Made by a program: the position numbers and the translations under genes
Source of the DNA: Phymatolithon calcareum
Lineage: Eukaryota > Rhodophyta > Florideophyceae > Hapalidiales
Direction: 5' to 3'
DNA: 64,000 bases
NCBI GenBank assembly: GCA_977006965.1
Contig: OZ345361.1
Span: forward strand, 2,294,001 to 2,358,000
The notes under the pieces: generated by a model
Databases searched by the model: none
Told to the model about the DNA's origin: nothing
The model's input: only the letters and a program-made list of their open reading frames with translations
In this document: one piece after another, positions 1 through 9,715 of the stretch
How positions within the stretch are numbered: the stretch's first letter is position 1
Layout of the letters: the number at the start of each line of letters is the position of its first letter

Positions 1-1639
1 CCTTCAATTGAGGGGCGTTTTAAAAGCTCAAAAAAGTTTGTAAAAAGAATGCGGAACGGGTCATTCGCGCAACATTTAGTAAGGCGGGGTCGTGCTCTGC
101 GTGAGGAGTACCGGAACTAATAGGATATAAAAGCTTCGCTCGGCTCTGGAAACGAAAATGTGCTGGTCAATTACAAGAATCACATCCACCATGCCACGAG
201 AAAAAGACCCGCGTCGAGTGGTTGGTGCACCCGTACACTCAAAAGCAACGTCTGTAACCAGTCTCGCAGAGTGCTGCAGACTATATGGGGCCTTGTCCAA
301 GTCGAAAAAGGTGAACGGCACAGGTCAAGAGGTACTTGTGGACGAAATTAACGGTCGCGCGAGCACATCACTTCGCGTGAAATGGGTGCTAGTTTGGCAA
401 CCGGTGATGAAGACAAAGATTTCAACAGTTAAGATTGTTAACATCAAGGCAGGGAGCGCTGACGATGATATTTCAGTCGCTCAACAGCTTGAACCGAACC
501 AGCAGCGGCAAAGCGCGTCAACGCCAAGGCCCGCTTACAGTACTCACCTGCGCCAATCTTCATCGCGAAACGCCAGCTCAATGACTCCAGTGGCAACCAA
601 AAGCTCTTCAAAAGGCCTCAAAAGCTCGGAAGAAACTCTCAGAAGCGTTGAAAGACCTCGCCCTAGCTCTCTCGCCCACGCGTTGAAAGGCTCTTGGGAC
701 CAAGCGTCACAAGAGGAGCTTGATGTCCTCACACCCGACCGCGAGCTGAATAATGTTGCTCATGGCGTGGCATGGTATGAGAGGAAGGTGCTATGCCCGA
801 TTGTGGGAAGGGTTCCCCGTCAGTTCTGGAGAGTTCGCACTGTCAACAGAGACTACCTTCCATGATGTCGGCTATGTGGGTTGACAGAGAACGGCGATAC
901 TTTATTTCGACAACCCCTACGACCATGGAAGGTAAGCCGTACAATCGTGTTTGCTGGCGTCAGCTTGACAATGGACCTTCTCGTGTGGAACTCTCCGTGC
1001 CCCAGCCTGAAGTATGCGAGACATATTGCTCTGCATGCGCGCAAATCGACAGGCACAATCGATGTCGACAAGATGGTTTGGACATGGAGAAGAAAGTACG
1101 CACCCACGACTGGTCATTTCGAGTGAGCACATCACTTCTGTCAATCTGCGTGGTTGATAGCTGGCTTCTGTTCTCTGGTGCTCATCCAAAGTCGCAGGAC
1201 CACAAAACGCAGCGAAGATATTATGAAGTACTGGCTCAGCAACTTATCGATAACTCCTTCGATGCGCGCAATACGCGTCGACGTTCAGTTACTCCTGAAC
1301 GTTCACTAGCCTCTGGGAGTGGTGTTGGAACCCACTTAACGCCGACGAAAAAGAAAAGGAAAACCGCGAATGGCATGATGACTACTTTTGCTGTGCAAAA
1401 CAACTGCAGAGTGTGCAAAGTCAAGAAGACCAATCTTGTGTGCTCATCATGTAATAGGCTCGACGGTGCAGCACTATATGTTTGAGGTACTTCTGTAGGA
1501 ACTGTTTCGCTAAGCATGTTGAAGGTATCCATGAGCTGGACGCATTCGATGCGACCGATAGTGAGTAGATGTGTGTGCAAATATTATATAAATCTCATTC
1601 CCTCAATTGAGGGAAAATTTCCGTCAAATAGACACTAGG
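1..1639 (+). mobile_element. piggyBac-like DNA transposon remnant, left end at window edge
   Basis: The right terminus, read inward from 1639, is CCTAGTGTCTATTTGACGG followed by the palindrome CCCTCAATTGAGGG. A matching subterminal CCTTCAATTGAGGGG lies at base 1, so the window starts just inside the left terminus. A second copy with both ends lies inverted at 54690-56751. The termini resemble the CCCTAG start of piggyBac elements, and the encoded protein agrees with that family. No TTAA target duplication is visible at 1640. The copy has lost the catalytic core of its transposase, so it is a fossil. Confidence 0.75.
158..1568 (+). pseudogene. piggyBac-like transposase, internally deleted and frameshifted
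   Basis: Two overlapping frames carry pieces of one transposase. Bases 158-865 give an N-terminal region homologous to 55891-56619 (minus). Bases about 853-1485 give the C-terminal part of a DDE_Tnp_1_7 transposase, with RERRYFIS, GKPYNRVCWRQ, PQPEVCETYCSACAQIDRHN and DWSFRVSTSLLSICVVDSW. A cysteine-rich tail follows: CRVC, CSSC and, after a frameshift near 1485, CRNCFAKH ending at the stop at 1568. This matches the C-terminal cysteine-rich domain of piggyBac transposases, which binds DNA. The central DDE core is missing between the two frames. The first frame runs past the second, so no functional protein is possible. Confidence 0.75.
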
Positions 1640-2226
1640 AAGGAGTAGGTAATTTTCAAAAAAAGGTGCACTGTTAGAAAGAGAACATTCTTTAGTTCTT
1701 GCTTTCGCGTAAACGCTATTCTCAGGGCCAGTCTGTACCGGATTTGAATTTGGTGATCATGGGCAAAATCTATCATAAGAGATGATTTGGCTGTTCATGG
1801 TTAGCTGGTGGTCCATGCTCCGTTGTCAACAATGCCCAAGCTTTGCCCAAAGCACGGTGCATTTCGTCCATGCCCAAGGAACTTCCTCTTGCCCAAAATT
1901 GAAGTGTTCGCGCCAATGGGCAAAGTTTGGGCAAATTTTGGCAGTAACACGGCGTTCAATAGCCCTCATACAGGGCTGTCGACAGTATAAGTCCGAGTAG
2001 GAAATGGATGACATCTCTTCACAAGGGCTAATGTCACTACTTTGCATTCGTAATGACGTTCGATGCACAACACAGGTGCAGAATAATTGGAATCTTCGCC
2101 ATCTCTCTGGTCTTCGATCTTTTCACTGCGGATGACACACCGCGCTACCCAAGAATCGTGGGGAGAGGCGCTCTTCGAAGAGAAGGCACCGTCAGGGCTT
2201 CTTGAAAATAACTCGCCATCTCTCAA

Positions 2227-2544
2227 ATGAAGAGTTCAGCCGCACATTTCGAATGTCTCGAGCAGTTTTTTTACATGCTACAACAACTCATTCAAGAAGA
2301 TCTTGAGAAAAATGCGATACAGGCATTTCGATCCAGTGGAAATCTAGTAGACCCGTCTGCGCGAGTCGCGATCACACTTCGTCTGCTGGCTGGTGGTTCA
2401 TATTTGGACCGCATGATGATATTTAAGGTAGGAAGAACAACAATTTACTCAATTTTCCATTCTACTGTTGACGCTATTGTTCTGAAGCTGCCAATGCCAG
2501 GTCTTGTCATTATTCCGTCGCTTGCAGCTTGCACAGTGCGCTGA
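2227..2544 (+). pseudogene. Harbinger transposase, N-terminal part
   Basis: The 105-residue frame contains ARVAITLRLLAGGSYLDRMM, then VGRTTIYSIFHSTVDAIVLK and LPMPGL. This is the helix-turn-helix region just before the DDE_Tnp_4 nuclease domain of PIF/Harbinger transposases. The catalytic domain that should follow is absent: the frame ends at 2544 and nothing recognisable continues it. The start is an ATG, but the true N-terminus may lie further upstream. It sits inside the inverted repeats of the 1725-3175 element. Confidence 0.7.
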
Positions 2545-2613
2545 GAAACCAGACTCCCATTGACATCTGCGATAACAGCGCCCAAAACTGATCCAATTCC
2601 ATTGTCCGCAGCA

Positions 2614-3080
2614 TCAGGGAACAATTCGCACCATAACGTTATCGTCCGACCCGCCGACGGCGCCCAGATTCGACTTGTCCGTCACGTTCACATCGCATTC
2701 TGGTTGGGTTTTGCAGTTTTCATTAATGATCGCAACCTGCTCTGACGCGAGACTGCAGAGTGGACAAATTAAGAGGCCGTCCTTGCGTGGAGTTTTCCGC
2801 ATATGTAGTGAATGTACTTCTTACAACGTGAGCAGTGGTGCGACCCACCATGAATCCACGTGCCAGCTCTGCACAACCCGGCGACGGCGGTGACACACGG
2901 TCCCTTGTATGTGTTCCCATGCTCAAAATTTCCGACGTCGCTCAAGACGATAGCGCGCGAGGTACCCGCCATTTCTGGTAGGGCAGGTAAGAAGAGGGAA
3001 GGGTGGCAGAAACCGTTTGCCTTCTCCCTTGAGCAGCGCCGTGACACGTGTGAAGAGACATGTCCATGCAATCCATCCAA
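2614..3080 (-). pseudogene. possible second Harbinger ORF with zinc-binding motif, frameshifted
   Basis: On the minus strand two overlapping frames join, after a shift near 2790, into a possible zinc module: CSRCKKYIHYICGK followed by DGLLICPLC, that is C-x2-C-x4-H-x2-C, a linker, then C-x2-C. PIF/Harbinger elements often carry a second, accessory DNA-binding gene, so this could be its remnant. I do not recognise the family, and the frame is not intact. Confidence 0.3.
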
Positions 3081-3178
3081 CGTTCAAAACGGGTATGGAC
3101 TGTTTCCAACAGCTTGGGCATTATGATAAAATTTTGCCCATGATCACCAAATTCAAATCCAGTATAGACCGGTCCTCA

Positions 3179-3935
3179 GAGTATAGTTTTCGGTTAGTTA
3201 TGGCCCTTTCAAGTTGGCGGCTGGCGAAAGTTTCGATTTTGCTAAATATCGTGACACGTTTGGCGAGCGAAACTTTCGGAAACTTTCGCTTAGCTACTGC
3301 GTGCTAGTAACCGTTTGTCATAATATTTGATATCTCAAACGCTCCGTGCCACGCATCGCGCCCAGAGTCGCTGATGGAGGGTCCCTCCCGCGATTTTTCT
3401 CGAGTTATTCACTTTGCCCAGTACTACAGTACTACTACTCGGCGCATGGGGCAATTCGACTTTACTTATTGTACACTGCGAACGCAATCAGCCGTACGCG
3501 TCAGGTCCGGTTTATACCAGCGTTTTCGTGTTCATGTTCGGCCACTACTGCTTCCACTTTTTAATCATATGACCATTTGTCTACTTCTGTCCATAACAGT
3601 TAGAGAGCATCGGATGGCGTGAAACCCGCCAAAAAAATTGCTGTATTGATGTATGAGAAAAAAGCAGAACATACAGAGTTATGACAAGACGCGACGCCGG
3701 TGTCCATCCACAAGAAAACAGACAGGTGTCTTTTTGAACCAAAACGTGCTCGACAGGAACATGAAAATGTTGGTAAAAATCGGGCCTCACGAGTCGGGAA
3801 ACGGTCGTTTTAAGAATCTTGGGGAATCGTTTTCGGCATGAAGTTTATTTGCTTGCTGGCGCTGCAGCTATGATTTGAGCACTCTCTTGTAGATTTGCAA
3901 GTATGTAGCAGCACGATTTCGAGGTTGTCCAGGAC
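3179..3935. other. spacer between transposons, no gene seen
   Basis: No frame here shows a recognisable protein. The only internal structure noted is a cluster of GAAAGTTTCG/CGAAACTTTC words at 3225-3290 that could pair into short hairpins. Confidence 0.4.
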
Positions 3936-4153
3936 GTTGCGGGAAACTTCGAATTTAGTGCGTTTTGACACTATCTTTGAATTTTAACACTGTTAAATAT
4001 TTGCCACTAAATATGCATTAAATTGAAGGCACGAAATTTTAAAACCTAAAGAAATTTGGCCATTACCATATAGATGCATACATTTGAAAGAACATATATT
4101 TGTCATATGTTCGAAAAAACTCGAATATATTCATTTTTACAGAAAACCAATTA

Positions 4154-5017
4154 CAGGGCGGGTCGCTACATATTGCCGGGTTATATAGTGCCACCCTCTA
4201 CTTAGTGCCACCCATTTTGGGCTGGCACGATTATCATATCAAAGACACAGGCTGTGGCTGCTTACAGGGCATTCCTGGCCGCCATTCTCCTCTTCGTCTC
4301 CTCAGCTCACCATCTTCACGCCGCCGACAGTGATGGGGCACCCAGGGCAGAAGAGAACGCGGCTGACGCTTCAACAAAATCTTGAAGCACTTCGCATGCT
4401 GTCAGCGACGTCATCTAGATGTTGCGTAAACTGAAAGTCAGTTTACAGAGTGACGACATCCTGAGAGCTGAAATCGATGATGACGTCAGACACGAGGATG
4501 TGGAGCATTGGTTTGAGGTTGAAGATGATACAGACGTTCAGGAGGCGTTCGGTTCCGATGTTTCGGATATATTGGAGAAGGTTCTAGCCCAAAGCCCAAT
4601 AGAACCTGACAATGAAAGCGAATACGAAGAAGTTTCTGCGGTTATCGCATCTCCCCTAGCTCTCACTGAGCTGCACACCATGTTTCGCCCTCTCCAAGAG
4701 TCCGCGTTTTTGTGTAACCTTCCTGAAGCTAGTAGTCATCTTCAACGAGCATTTCGGGTATTCATAGACGCTATCCGTAAGCAGAACAATGAGAAGCAGA
4801 GACAGCTACTTGTCTCAGAGATGTTCAACAAGCGTTCTGAAGATAAAACACGCCAGTAAAATCGTTCTCCCCGTTCTCCGTACAACTTCGTTGGGGGTCA
4901 CGGCAAACACGCTTACAGTAGTGCGAAACGGTCCCTCAAATTTCATGTAGTGCGGAACCTAAATAGTGCGCATTTTTTTAGTCTGGTTCTGTGTGGCACT
5001 ATATAGCGACCCCCCTG
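4154..5017 (+). mobile_element. pogo/Tigger-type DNA transposon, TA target duplication
   Basis: The ends are CAGGGCGGGTCGCTACATA on the left and, read inward from the right, CAGGGGGGTCGCTATATAG. Further matching GTGCCAC words lie inside. The dinucleotide TA flanks both ends (4152-4153 and 5018-5019). CAGGG termini with a TA duplication fit the pogo/Tigger branch of Tc1/mariner. The internal frame at 4419-4859 looks like the C-terminal tail of such a transposase. The catalytic part is deleted, so the element could not move by itself. It lies inside the foldback element and is therefore younger than it. Confidence 0.75.
4419..4859 (+). pseudogene. pogo/jerky-type transposase, acidic C-terminal tail
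   Basis: The 146-residue frame is strongly acidic: DDDVRHEDVEHWFEVEDDTD, then SDVSDILEKVL and EPDNESEYEEV. It ends in a basic segment, KQRQLLVSEMFNKR. This order matches the tail after the DDE_1 domain of Tigger/jerky-like transposases: an acidic region with WF(E/D)V(D/E)DD, EA/L-rich helices and a final QxxIxxFF-like helix. No HTH or DDE motif is present upstream within the element. The identification rests on the tail pattern and on the surrounding CAGGG/TA ends. Confidence 0.55.
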
Positions 5018-5585
5018 TATATGCCATATGTGAGATATTAAAGTGGCGAATATTCCGCCACCAAGCCGCAAGCGTTCAAGTTCGACCGAATTCCTTGAAG
5101 GGGGCTATGCAATCTACTTCATGGGACAAGAAATATGCCGCCATTAAATCGTGGAGAACAGAAATATGGCGCTCAAGTTTTCGAATATTCGCCAATTTCG
5201 GCATATATATGAAATCTGTAGTCTCTCCAGTTCGCAAGAACTCACGAACTACACCATATTCTTTGCTTGAAGTCATTCTATCTCTACTCCTCTCTTGGGT
5301 TGTTTTGAATGAATTGGAATTATGTATAGAAGAAGACAAAATTCGGCATATAGAGAAGTAGGCATCGTCGAATATTTGTCATACGAATATATACGAATAA
5401 ATTCGAATTTTTCGAACATATGACAAATATATGTTCTTTCAAATGTATGCATCTAAATGGTAATGGACAAAATTTCTTTAGGTTTTTAAAATGTCGTGCC
5501 TTCATTTTAATACATATTTAGTGGCAAATATTTAACAGTGTTAAAATGCAAAGATAGTGTCAAAACGCACTAAATTCGAAGTTTC

Positions 5586-5927
5586 GTAATTAAGAGGATT
5601 TTATTGAGAAGGTACCAAGTGTCCCAATTGAAGGCAAGTGGGCACCTTTCTAGCTTATCTACTTCGTCGATTTTTCCGTTTTTTTTGTTCTTACTGCAGT
5701 AGTGATGTTTTCTTCCTTACAAACGCTTTCTTGATTTATCCTCGATTCTTGACTTTTGATTCTGGCTTTTCTTTGATACTTGCTTATTGTGGGAAGGGTC
5801 ACTGTTGCTTCTTGCTTGTGGGGCTTAGGCTTGATCCCTCACCTCAGCGCTGGTCTACTTTATCGAAGCTTATCTTGCAAATTTGGTGGGCTTTTACGAG
5901 CATGTTCCTGAATTGTGGTCCCTCCCC
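5586..5927 (-). mobile_element. 342-bp retroposon-like insertion with 14-bp target duplication
   Basis: The 14-mer AAATTCGAAGTTTC occurs at 5572-5585 and again at 5928-5941. Removing one copy and the DNA between restores the expected end of the foldback element (AAGTTTC joined to CCGCAAC). A 14-bp duplication points to target-primed insertion. Read on the minus strand the insert ends CTCAATAAAATCC followed by an AT-rich tract, as expected at the 3' end of a LINE or SINE. No coding capacity is recognisable. Confidence 0.55.
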
Positions 5928-6138
5928 AAATTCGAAGTTTCCCGCAACCTCCAGTGAAGTAACATTACTTGCACAGTCAAAAACTGACACCTCAACACTG
6001 GGGTTCTGTAATTAGTTTCGATATTTCCCGCATCCCCCAGGGGGTAACACATTTTGTTAGCGGATAACAGCGTTAGTTTCTAAAATATTACAATGACGTA
6101 TACCCGCGAGAAAAGGCATAATGGTACAGCGCTCAGTT

Positions 6139-7575
6139 TCACTCTTCGTGGAGTTGCACAGCCGCCCGTTCACCTAACACGGCGTTCAACGACGGAAGTG
6201 CATCTCTCTTCCATGTCTCTTCCCACCGATTCTCCTCATCCCCAAATTCCTTCACAGCATTCCGTCGCATAACACGCAACCTTCTCTCACCTCCCTTATC
6301 AAACAGCAGCCCCCTCAAAACATTGACAAGTTCCTGTGATTCCCCAAACAGCATTCCATTCTCGCCCTCTCGTACTAGTTCCCCAATACACCGATATCGA
6401 TACGCCACAACAGGCAAGCCACATCCGAGCATATCAACGACCTTCATTGGCAGGTCCAACTCAGACGAACTGGTGTGCATGCTTATGCCAACATCGGCCA
6501 CTCCGAGTAGTTTCGGATAGTCCTCGACTCGCAACCAGGCAAACCATACCTTCACAGCGACAAAGGCCGCCTTTTCCACACGGCGTTCAAAAGCCGCACG
6601 TAGCGGACCCTTCCCAGTGATGACAACAAGCAACCGGAGCGCGCCATTAGATCGGAGTTCTTCGTCAAGACGGCGCAGAGCTGCGAATAACACCGAGAAA
6701 TCCTCGTCCGGCGTCCACGACGTTGACGTGACAGCTAAACGGACGGGATCAGATCGCCACTTTCCACCCTGCGCGCCATTCACAGTGAGTGCAGTCTCTC
6801 CATCTCTAAACGTGGGCGCATCCCGCTTTGTCTCCCCCGCCGCAGCCGCAACGCGCTGCAGCAGCGCGTGTGCGGCGGGTGCATCTGCAAGCTCACGCAG
6901 CGAGCCAAAGTGCTTCGGCGGTGCGTCATACACGACCACAGCATTTGCGCCCCATTCGCGAAGATACTCCCGAAACGCACGTGAGACGCACCAATGCGCG
7001 GCCGCATATTTCACGGAGAAACGCTCAAGTGTCCCCGCCCATCGCACGACGCGCGGCGAAGCCCCAGTCGACGACAGAATGGAATGAGAGCTATTATGCC
7101 AGTCAATAATGACCGGAGCGTCATTTCCGCGGAATTTGGACCACAGAAACACAATCGGAAGCGTGGGAATGGCGGGCGGGACATTCACAAGCACGCAAGT
7201 AATGCGCGGGCATGTGGCACGCGCGACCTCGAGAGCGCGCCAGACGTCGCGTGCGGCACGCAATAGGCGCACCAGTAGCGCGAACGCGGAGCGCTTTTGA
7301 GGTGCAGGTCCGGTCGCGGCGATTTCTATCGCGGAAACATTCGGCGGAAGTGGGGTCTGAGCGAGCAGCACAGGGGTGTGCGATGTGTGTGCGCGAAATG
7401 CGGAGACATGCGCGAGGGCACGCGGGGATTGTGTTCCGGGAGAATTTGTCACCACTAGTACTGTCGCGGGGTCGGCAGGGTTGCCGGCGGATGGACGCAA
7501 GAAGAGGCGTGCGAGTGTGAGCGATAGGAGGAGAAGTAGCGCAGAGATTGCTAGAAGAAGCCATGCCGGCTCCAT
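6139..7575 (-). CDS. ALG1: chitobiosyldiphosphodolichol beta-1,4-mannosyltransferase
   Basis: This GT33-family enzyme adds the first mannose to GlcNAc2-PP-dolichol on the cytosolic face of the ER, the third sugar step of the N-glycan precursor. The ATG at 7573-7575 gives 478 residues. An 18-residue-longer reading is open but begins with TTG and is not used. Residues 1-25 form a signal anchor (MEPAWLLLAISALLLLLSL). Family landmarks in order are SPRALAHVSAF, WSKFRGNDAPVIIDWHN, VKYAAAHWCVSRAFREYL, TSTSWTPDEDFSVLFAAL, VVITGKGPLRAAF and, near residues 375-390, the diagnostic ELDLPMKVVDMLGCGLPV. Length matches the family. There is no intron. It is divergent from the gene at 8414. Confidence 0.93.
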   Translation of the reverse strand: MEPAWLLLAISALLLLLSLTLARLFLRPSAGNPADPATVLVVTNSPGTQSPRALAHVSAFRAHTSHTPVLLAQTPLPPNVSAIEIAATGPAPQKRSAFALLVRLLRAARDVWRALEVARATCPRITCVLVNVPPAIPTLPIVFLWSKFRGNDAPVIIDWHNSSHSILSSTGASPRVVRWAGTLERFSVKYAAAHWCVSRAFREYLREWGANAVVVYDAPPKHFGSLRELADAPAAHALLQRVAAAAGETKRDAPTFRDGETALTVNGAQGGKWRSDPVRLAVTSTSWTPDEDFSVLFAALRRLDEELRSNGALRLLVVITGKGPLRAAFERRVEKAAFVAVKVWFAWLRVEDYPKLLGVADVGISMHTSSSELDLPMKVVDMLGCGLPVVAYRYRCIGELVREGENGMLFGESQELVNVLRGLLFDKGGERRLRVMRRNAVKEFGDEENRWEETWKRDALPSLNAVLGERAAVQLHEE

Positions 7576-8413
7576 CGCAGATACTGCACAGCGTGGGCGA
7601 GGCGCGGCGGAAGGCGCCGTGCCTCGCAATTTCTTGTGAAGTGTATCGCAGCTGAGCGCTCTGCAAAGAGGTCAATGCTGCAGGCGATCGGCGGGCGGGA
7701 GATTCGGAACGAACGTCAAGCAGGAGCTTTGTAATTGTACACGTGTGCGCAGATGATCTTCGTTATGTATTGTATGGGATACTGTATGTATGTATGGCGC
7801 AGGGAGTTGCGCGGTCGTGTATGGCGTATGGTATCGGACGTGCTGGGTTTTCTTTACATATAAATTACCCGGGCTGCCGCCGGGCCGTCTGGAACAGTCG
7901 TGGAAGGGTCGAACGGCCAAACAGCGGGGCGAGCATGGGGCTTTAGATGAAAGTGCAAGACAGTGATTGGATCATTTCGAAGTGCGAGGCTGGCTTTGCA
8001 AGCAGTCACGCCTTTCTGTGACGAAAAGAAATTTCCAAGTGCTGGTCCCGATTTCCACGATCACAGACAGCAACCGACAGCAATGCGTGAGAGAGCCACG
8101 TGCAGCAGATTCTGCTTTGACGACGTCGAAAAAATTACATCACAAAGCAAAATCGCCATAATAACAAATTATTTTCAAATTTATACCACATAAGCCCACT
8201 GTATGGCGCTTCCATATTGCCACTCTCACAGGACTTCCAAATCACGCCTGTCGGTTCAATGTTAAGCCCACACCCTTCCGTGCCCACTCCCGCCTTATAC
8301 AACCAAAACATCAGCTCCAGAGGACCCCTCCGGTCGCCGGCCACTCCACCGACCACCCCCACCGGACCTCCGCTCTTCACTTCCGCCAACAAGTCCCCGT
8401 CGTCGCCACAGTC
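7576..8413. promoter_or_regulatory. shared upstream region of divergent ALG1 and 8414 gene
   Basis: This 838-bp gap separates two divergent starts and so must hold both promoters. I see no TATA box at a convincing distance. The stretch 7740-7830 is rich in repeated TGTATGTATGG-like words. The part next to the 8414 gene (8280-8400) is C-rich, as expected for a 5' leader. Confidence 0.4.
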
Positions 8414-9715
8414 ATGACGCTCTCTTCCGACACCGTCGAGACCGCCCTGAGCGCCGATCTTTCGCGCGCCTTGTCCGAACTTGACTCGCCGGAACCGGAG
8501 CGTTTGCCAGAACTAGACCTCGACAGCGCATCCTTACCACGACTCGATGACTTTGCCTCAGTGGAGGAGGCCCTCTCATGCTCACTGGGTGATCTCACAG
8601 CCCTTGACGCTGTTCTCCCACCTCATATGTCCCTCTCTGACACACTGAGCCCTGCTCATTCTCCAAGGCCAACGCCGAGTAATTCGAGCATCTCGTCCGA
8701 CTCTTTCGGATCTCCTGCCGATTCACCACCGCCTATGCAACCGTCGTGCTGTCCGGATGTGCATGCCACTCTCGGTGAAGTGAGCTTGCGACTCAAATCT
8801 GCCGCCGCGGAATCTGCAGCACTTCGTCAGCGCGTCGCGGAACTTGTGCGTGAGAATCGCACATTGCGCAAAGATCTCGAGCAAAGTCGTGCCCAAACGG
8901 CCGCCGCACAGGCTGCCTCCAAGGTTGGGGCGAACCCTATGTTGCTCGGTCTCGCACATGTGTCTGCGGATGTTGCAGCCGGCATTGCGGCAGCACTTAC
9001 ACCGCCGCAGTCACAGCCGGTTGGTAAGAAGCGCAAGCGTGCGGCGGCAGGTAAGACGTTGGCATGTCTTGTTCTCATGTGTGGGTTTTTCTTTGGTACA
9101 CCGTCTGTACTCGACGGTTCTGAACGCACCGATGCGAATCTACCCGCCGTTTGGCGTTCCGGTGCGAACGGTGGAGCTCCGTTGGTACGATCTAAGGTGA
9201 CCGCACCGCCGGTAAGGGCCAGTCATTGTTTACGCACTTTGGAACAATTGCCACCTCCTGAACTCGCGGCCGTCGCCCCGCCAGTGGACGAGACGGTGGT
9301 GAAGAAGGAGGAGATGATGGTGGAGGAGGACGTTCACGCCGTGGAACGTCAGGAACGTCGCGCTCAGAATAGTCAATTCAGCTATGTGATGTGTCGCAAC
9401 TCCAGCGCGGCAGTTGAGCATGTCAGTGAGTGTTCACGACGACAGAGTGTTGGGAAGAAGTGTGGGGCACCGCAAACTATCTCGCTTATTATGCCTGCTT
9501 CCGCGTTGGGTGCGGATGAGACGGCTGCGACCGATGATGGGGATTATGCAGAGGTTTTGTGCAACATTGTGAGTGTAGCACGCATCCCGGCGGATGCGGC
9601 AACGGGCAAACAGGCGGCAAGTGGTGTGGCAGCGGCACAGGAAGCAATGAATGTGAATCGGGCAGTTGGAAGAGTTATTGCATCGGTGCCGGAAGGAAAC
9701 GGTTTGGGTAGTTGA
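8414..9715 (+). CDS. probable membrane-tethered leucine-zipper regulator (ATF6/CREB3-like layout)
   Basis: The 433-residue protein has an acidic, Ser/Pro-rich N-terminus (1-112), a leucine-zipper-type coiled coil (about 118-160, with LRQRVAELVRENRTLRKDLE), a basic KKRKR patch (205-209) and one hydrophobic segment (214-233, TLACLVLMCGFFFGTPSVL). A roughly 200-residue tail follows. The tail contains QTISLIMPASALG and DYAEVLCNIVSVARI, which recall a short block in the luminal domain of ATF6-type factors. LRTLE in the tail fits the relaxed site-1 protease pattern RxL. Such factors are released from the ER or Golgi membrane by proteolysis and act in the nucleus. Oddly, the basic DNA-binding region expected before the zipper is not there, so it may act as a partner or inhibitor. 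Function is inferred from layout alone. The start is the first ATG and there is no intron. Confidence 0.5.
   Translation: MTLSSDTVETALSADLSRALSELDSPEPERLPELDLDSASLPRLDDFASVEEALSCSLGDLTALDAVLPPHMSLSDTLSPAHSPRPTPSNSSISSDSFGSPADSPPPMQPSCCPDVHATLGEVSLRLKSAAAESAALRQRVAELVRENRTLRKDLEQSRAQTAAAQAASKVGANPMLLGLAHVSADVAAGIAAALTPPQSQPVGKKRKRAAAGKTLACLVLMCGFFFGTPSVLDGSERTDANLPAVWRSGANGGAPLVRSKVTAPPVRASHCLRTLEQLPPPELAAVAPPVDETVVKKEEMMVEEDVHAVERQERRAQNSQFSYVMCRNSSAAVEHVSECSRRQSVGKKCGAPQTISLIMPASALGADETAATDDGDYAEVLCNIVSVARIPADAATGKQAASGVAAAQEAMNVNRAVGRVIASVPEGNGLGS

Larger units (their letters stand above)
1725..3175 (+). mobile_element. PIF/Harbinger-type DNA transposon, complete ends
   Basis: Terminal inverted repeats of about 55 bp start GGGCCAGTCTGTACCGGATT on the left. 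On the right, read inward, they start GGACCGGTCTATACTGGATT. Both continue through the shared TTTGGTGATCATGGGCAAAA. The element is flanked by a 3-bp duplication TCA at 1722-1724 and 3176-3178. A 3-bp duplication and a GG(G/A)CC start are features of PIF/Harbinger elements, and the internal transposase fragment at 2227-2544 agrees. The length of 1451 bp is short for an autonomous element, and the reading frames are broken. Confidence 0.85.
3936..5948. repeat. foldback element with ~195-bp inverted arms, host of two nested insertions
   Basis: The left arm at about 3943-4135 and the right arm at about 5390-5585 are near-exact reverse complements. Shared words include GTGCGTTTTGACACTATCTT and CATACATTTGAAAGAACATA. 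The outer left end reads GTTGCGGGAAAC. Its complement CCGCAAC appears at 5942-5948, displaced from the arm by a 342-bp insertion. The centre is split by a pogo-type element at 4154-5017. Long inverted arms are typical of foldback and Mutator-like elements. I could not confirm a clean target duplication or any transposase of the element itself in 5020-5390. Confidence 0.7.

Noticed and set aside
1640-1724. TTAA target duplication for the piggyBac copy
   Set aside because: No TTAA directly abuts the CCTAG terminus at 1639 or the ends of the second copy.
6617-7087. 156-codon plus-strand frame opposite ALG1
   Set aside because: Antisense shadow of a strongly supported gene.
7576-7629. 18-residue N-terminal extension of ALG1
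   Set aside because: It begins with TTG; the ATG at 7575 starts directly at the signal anchor.
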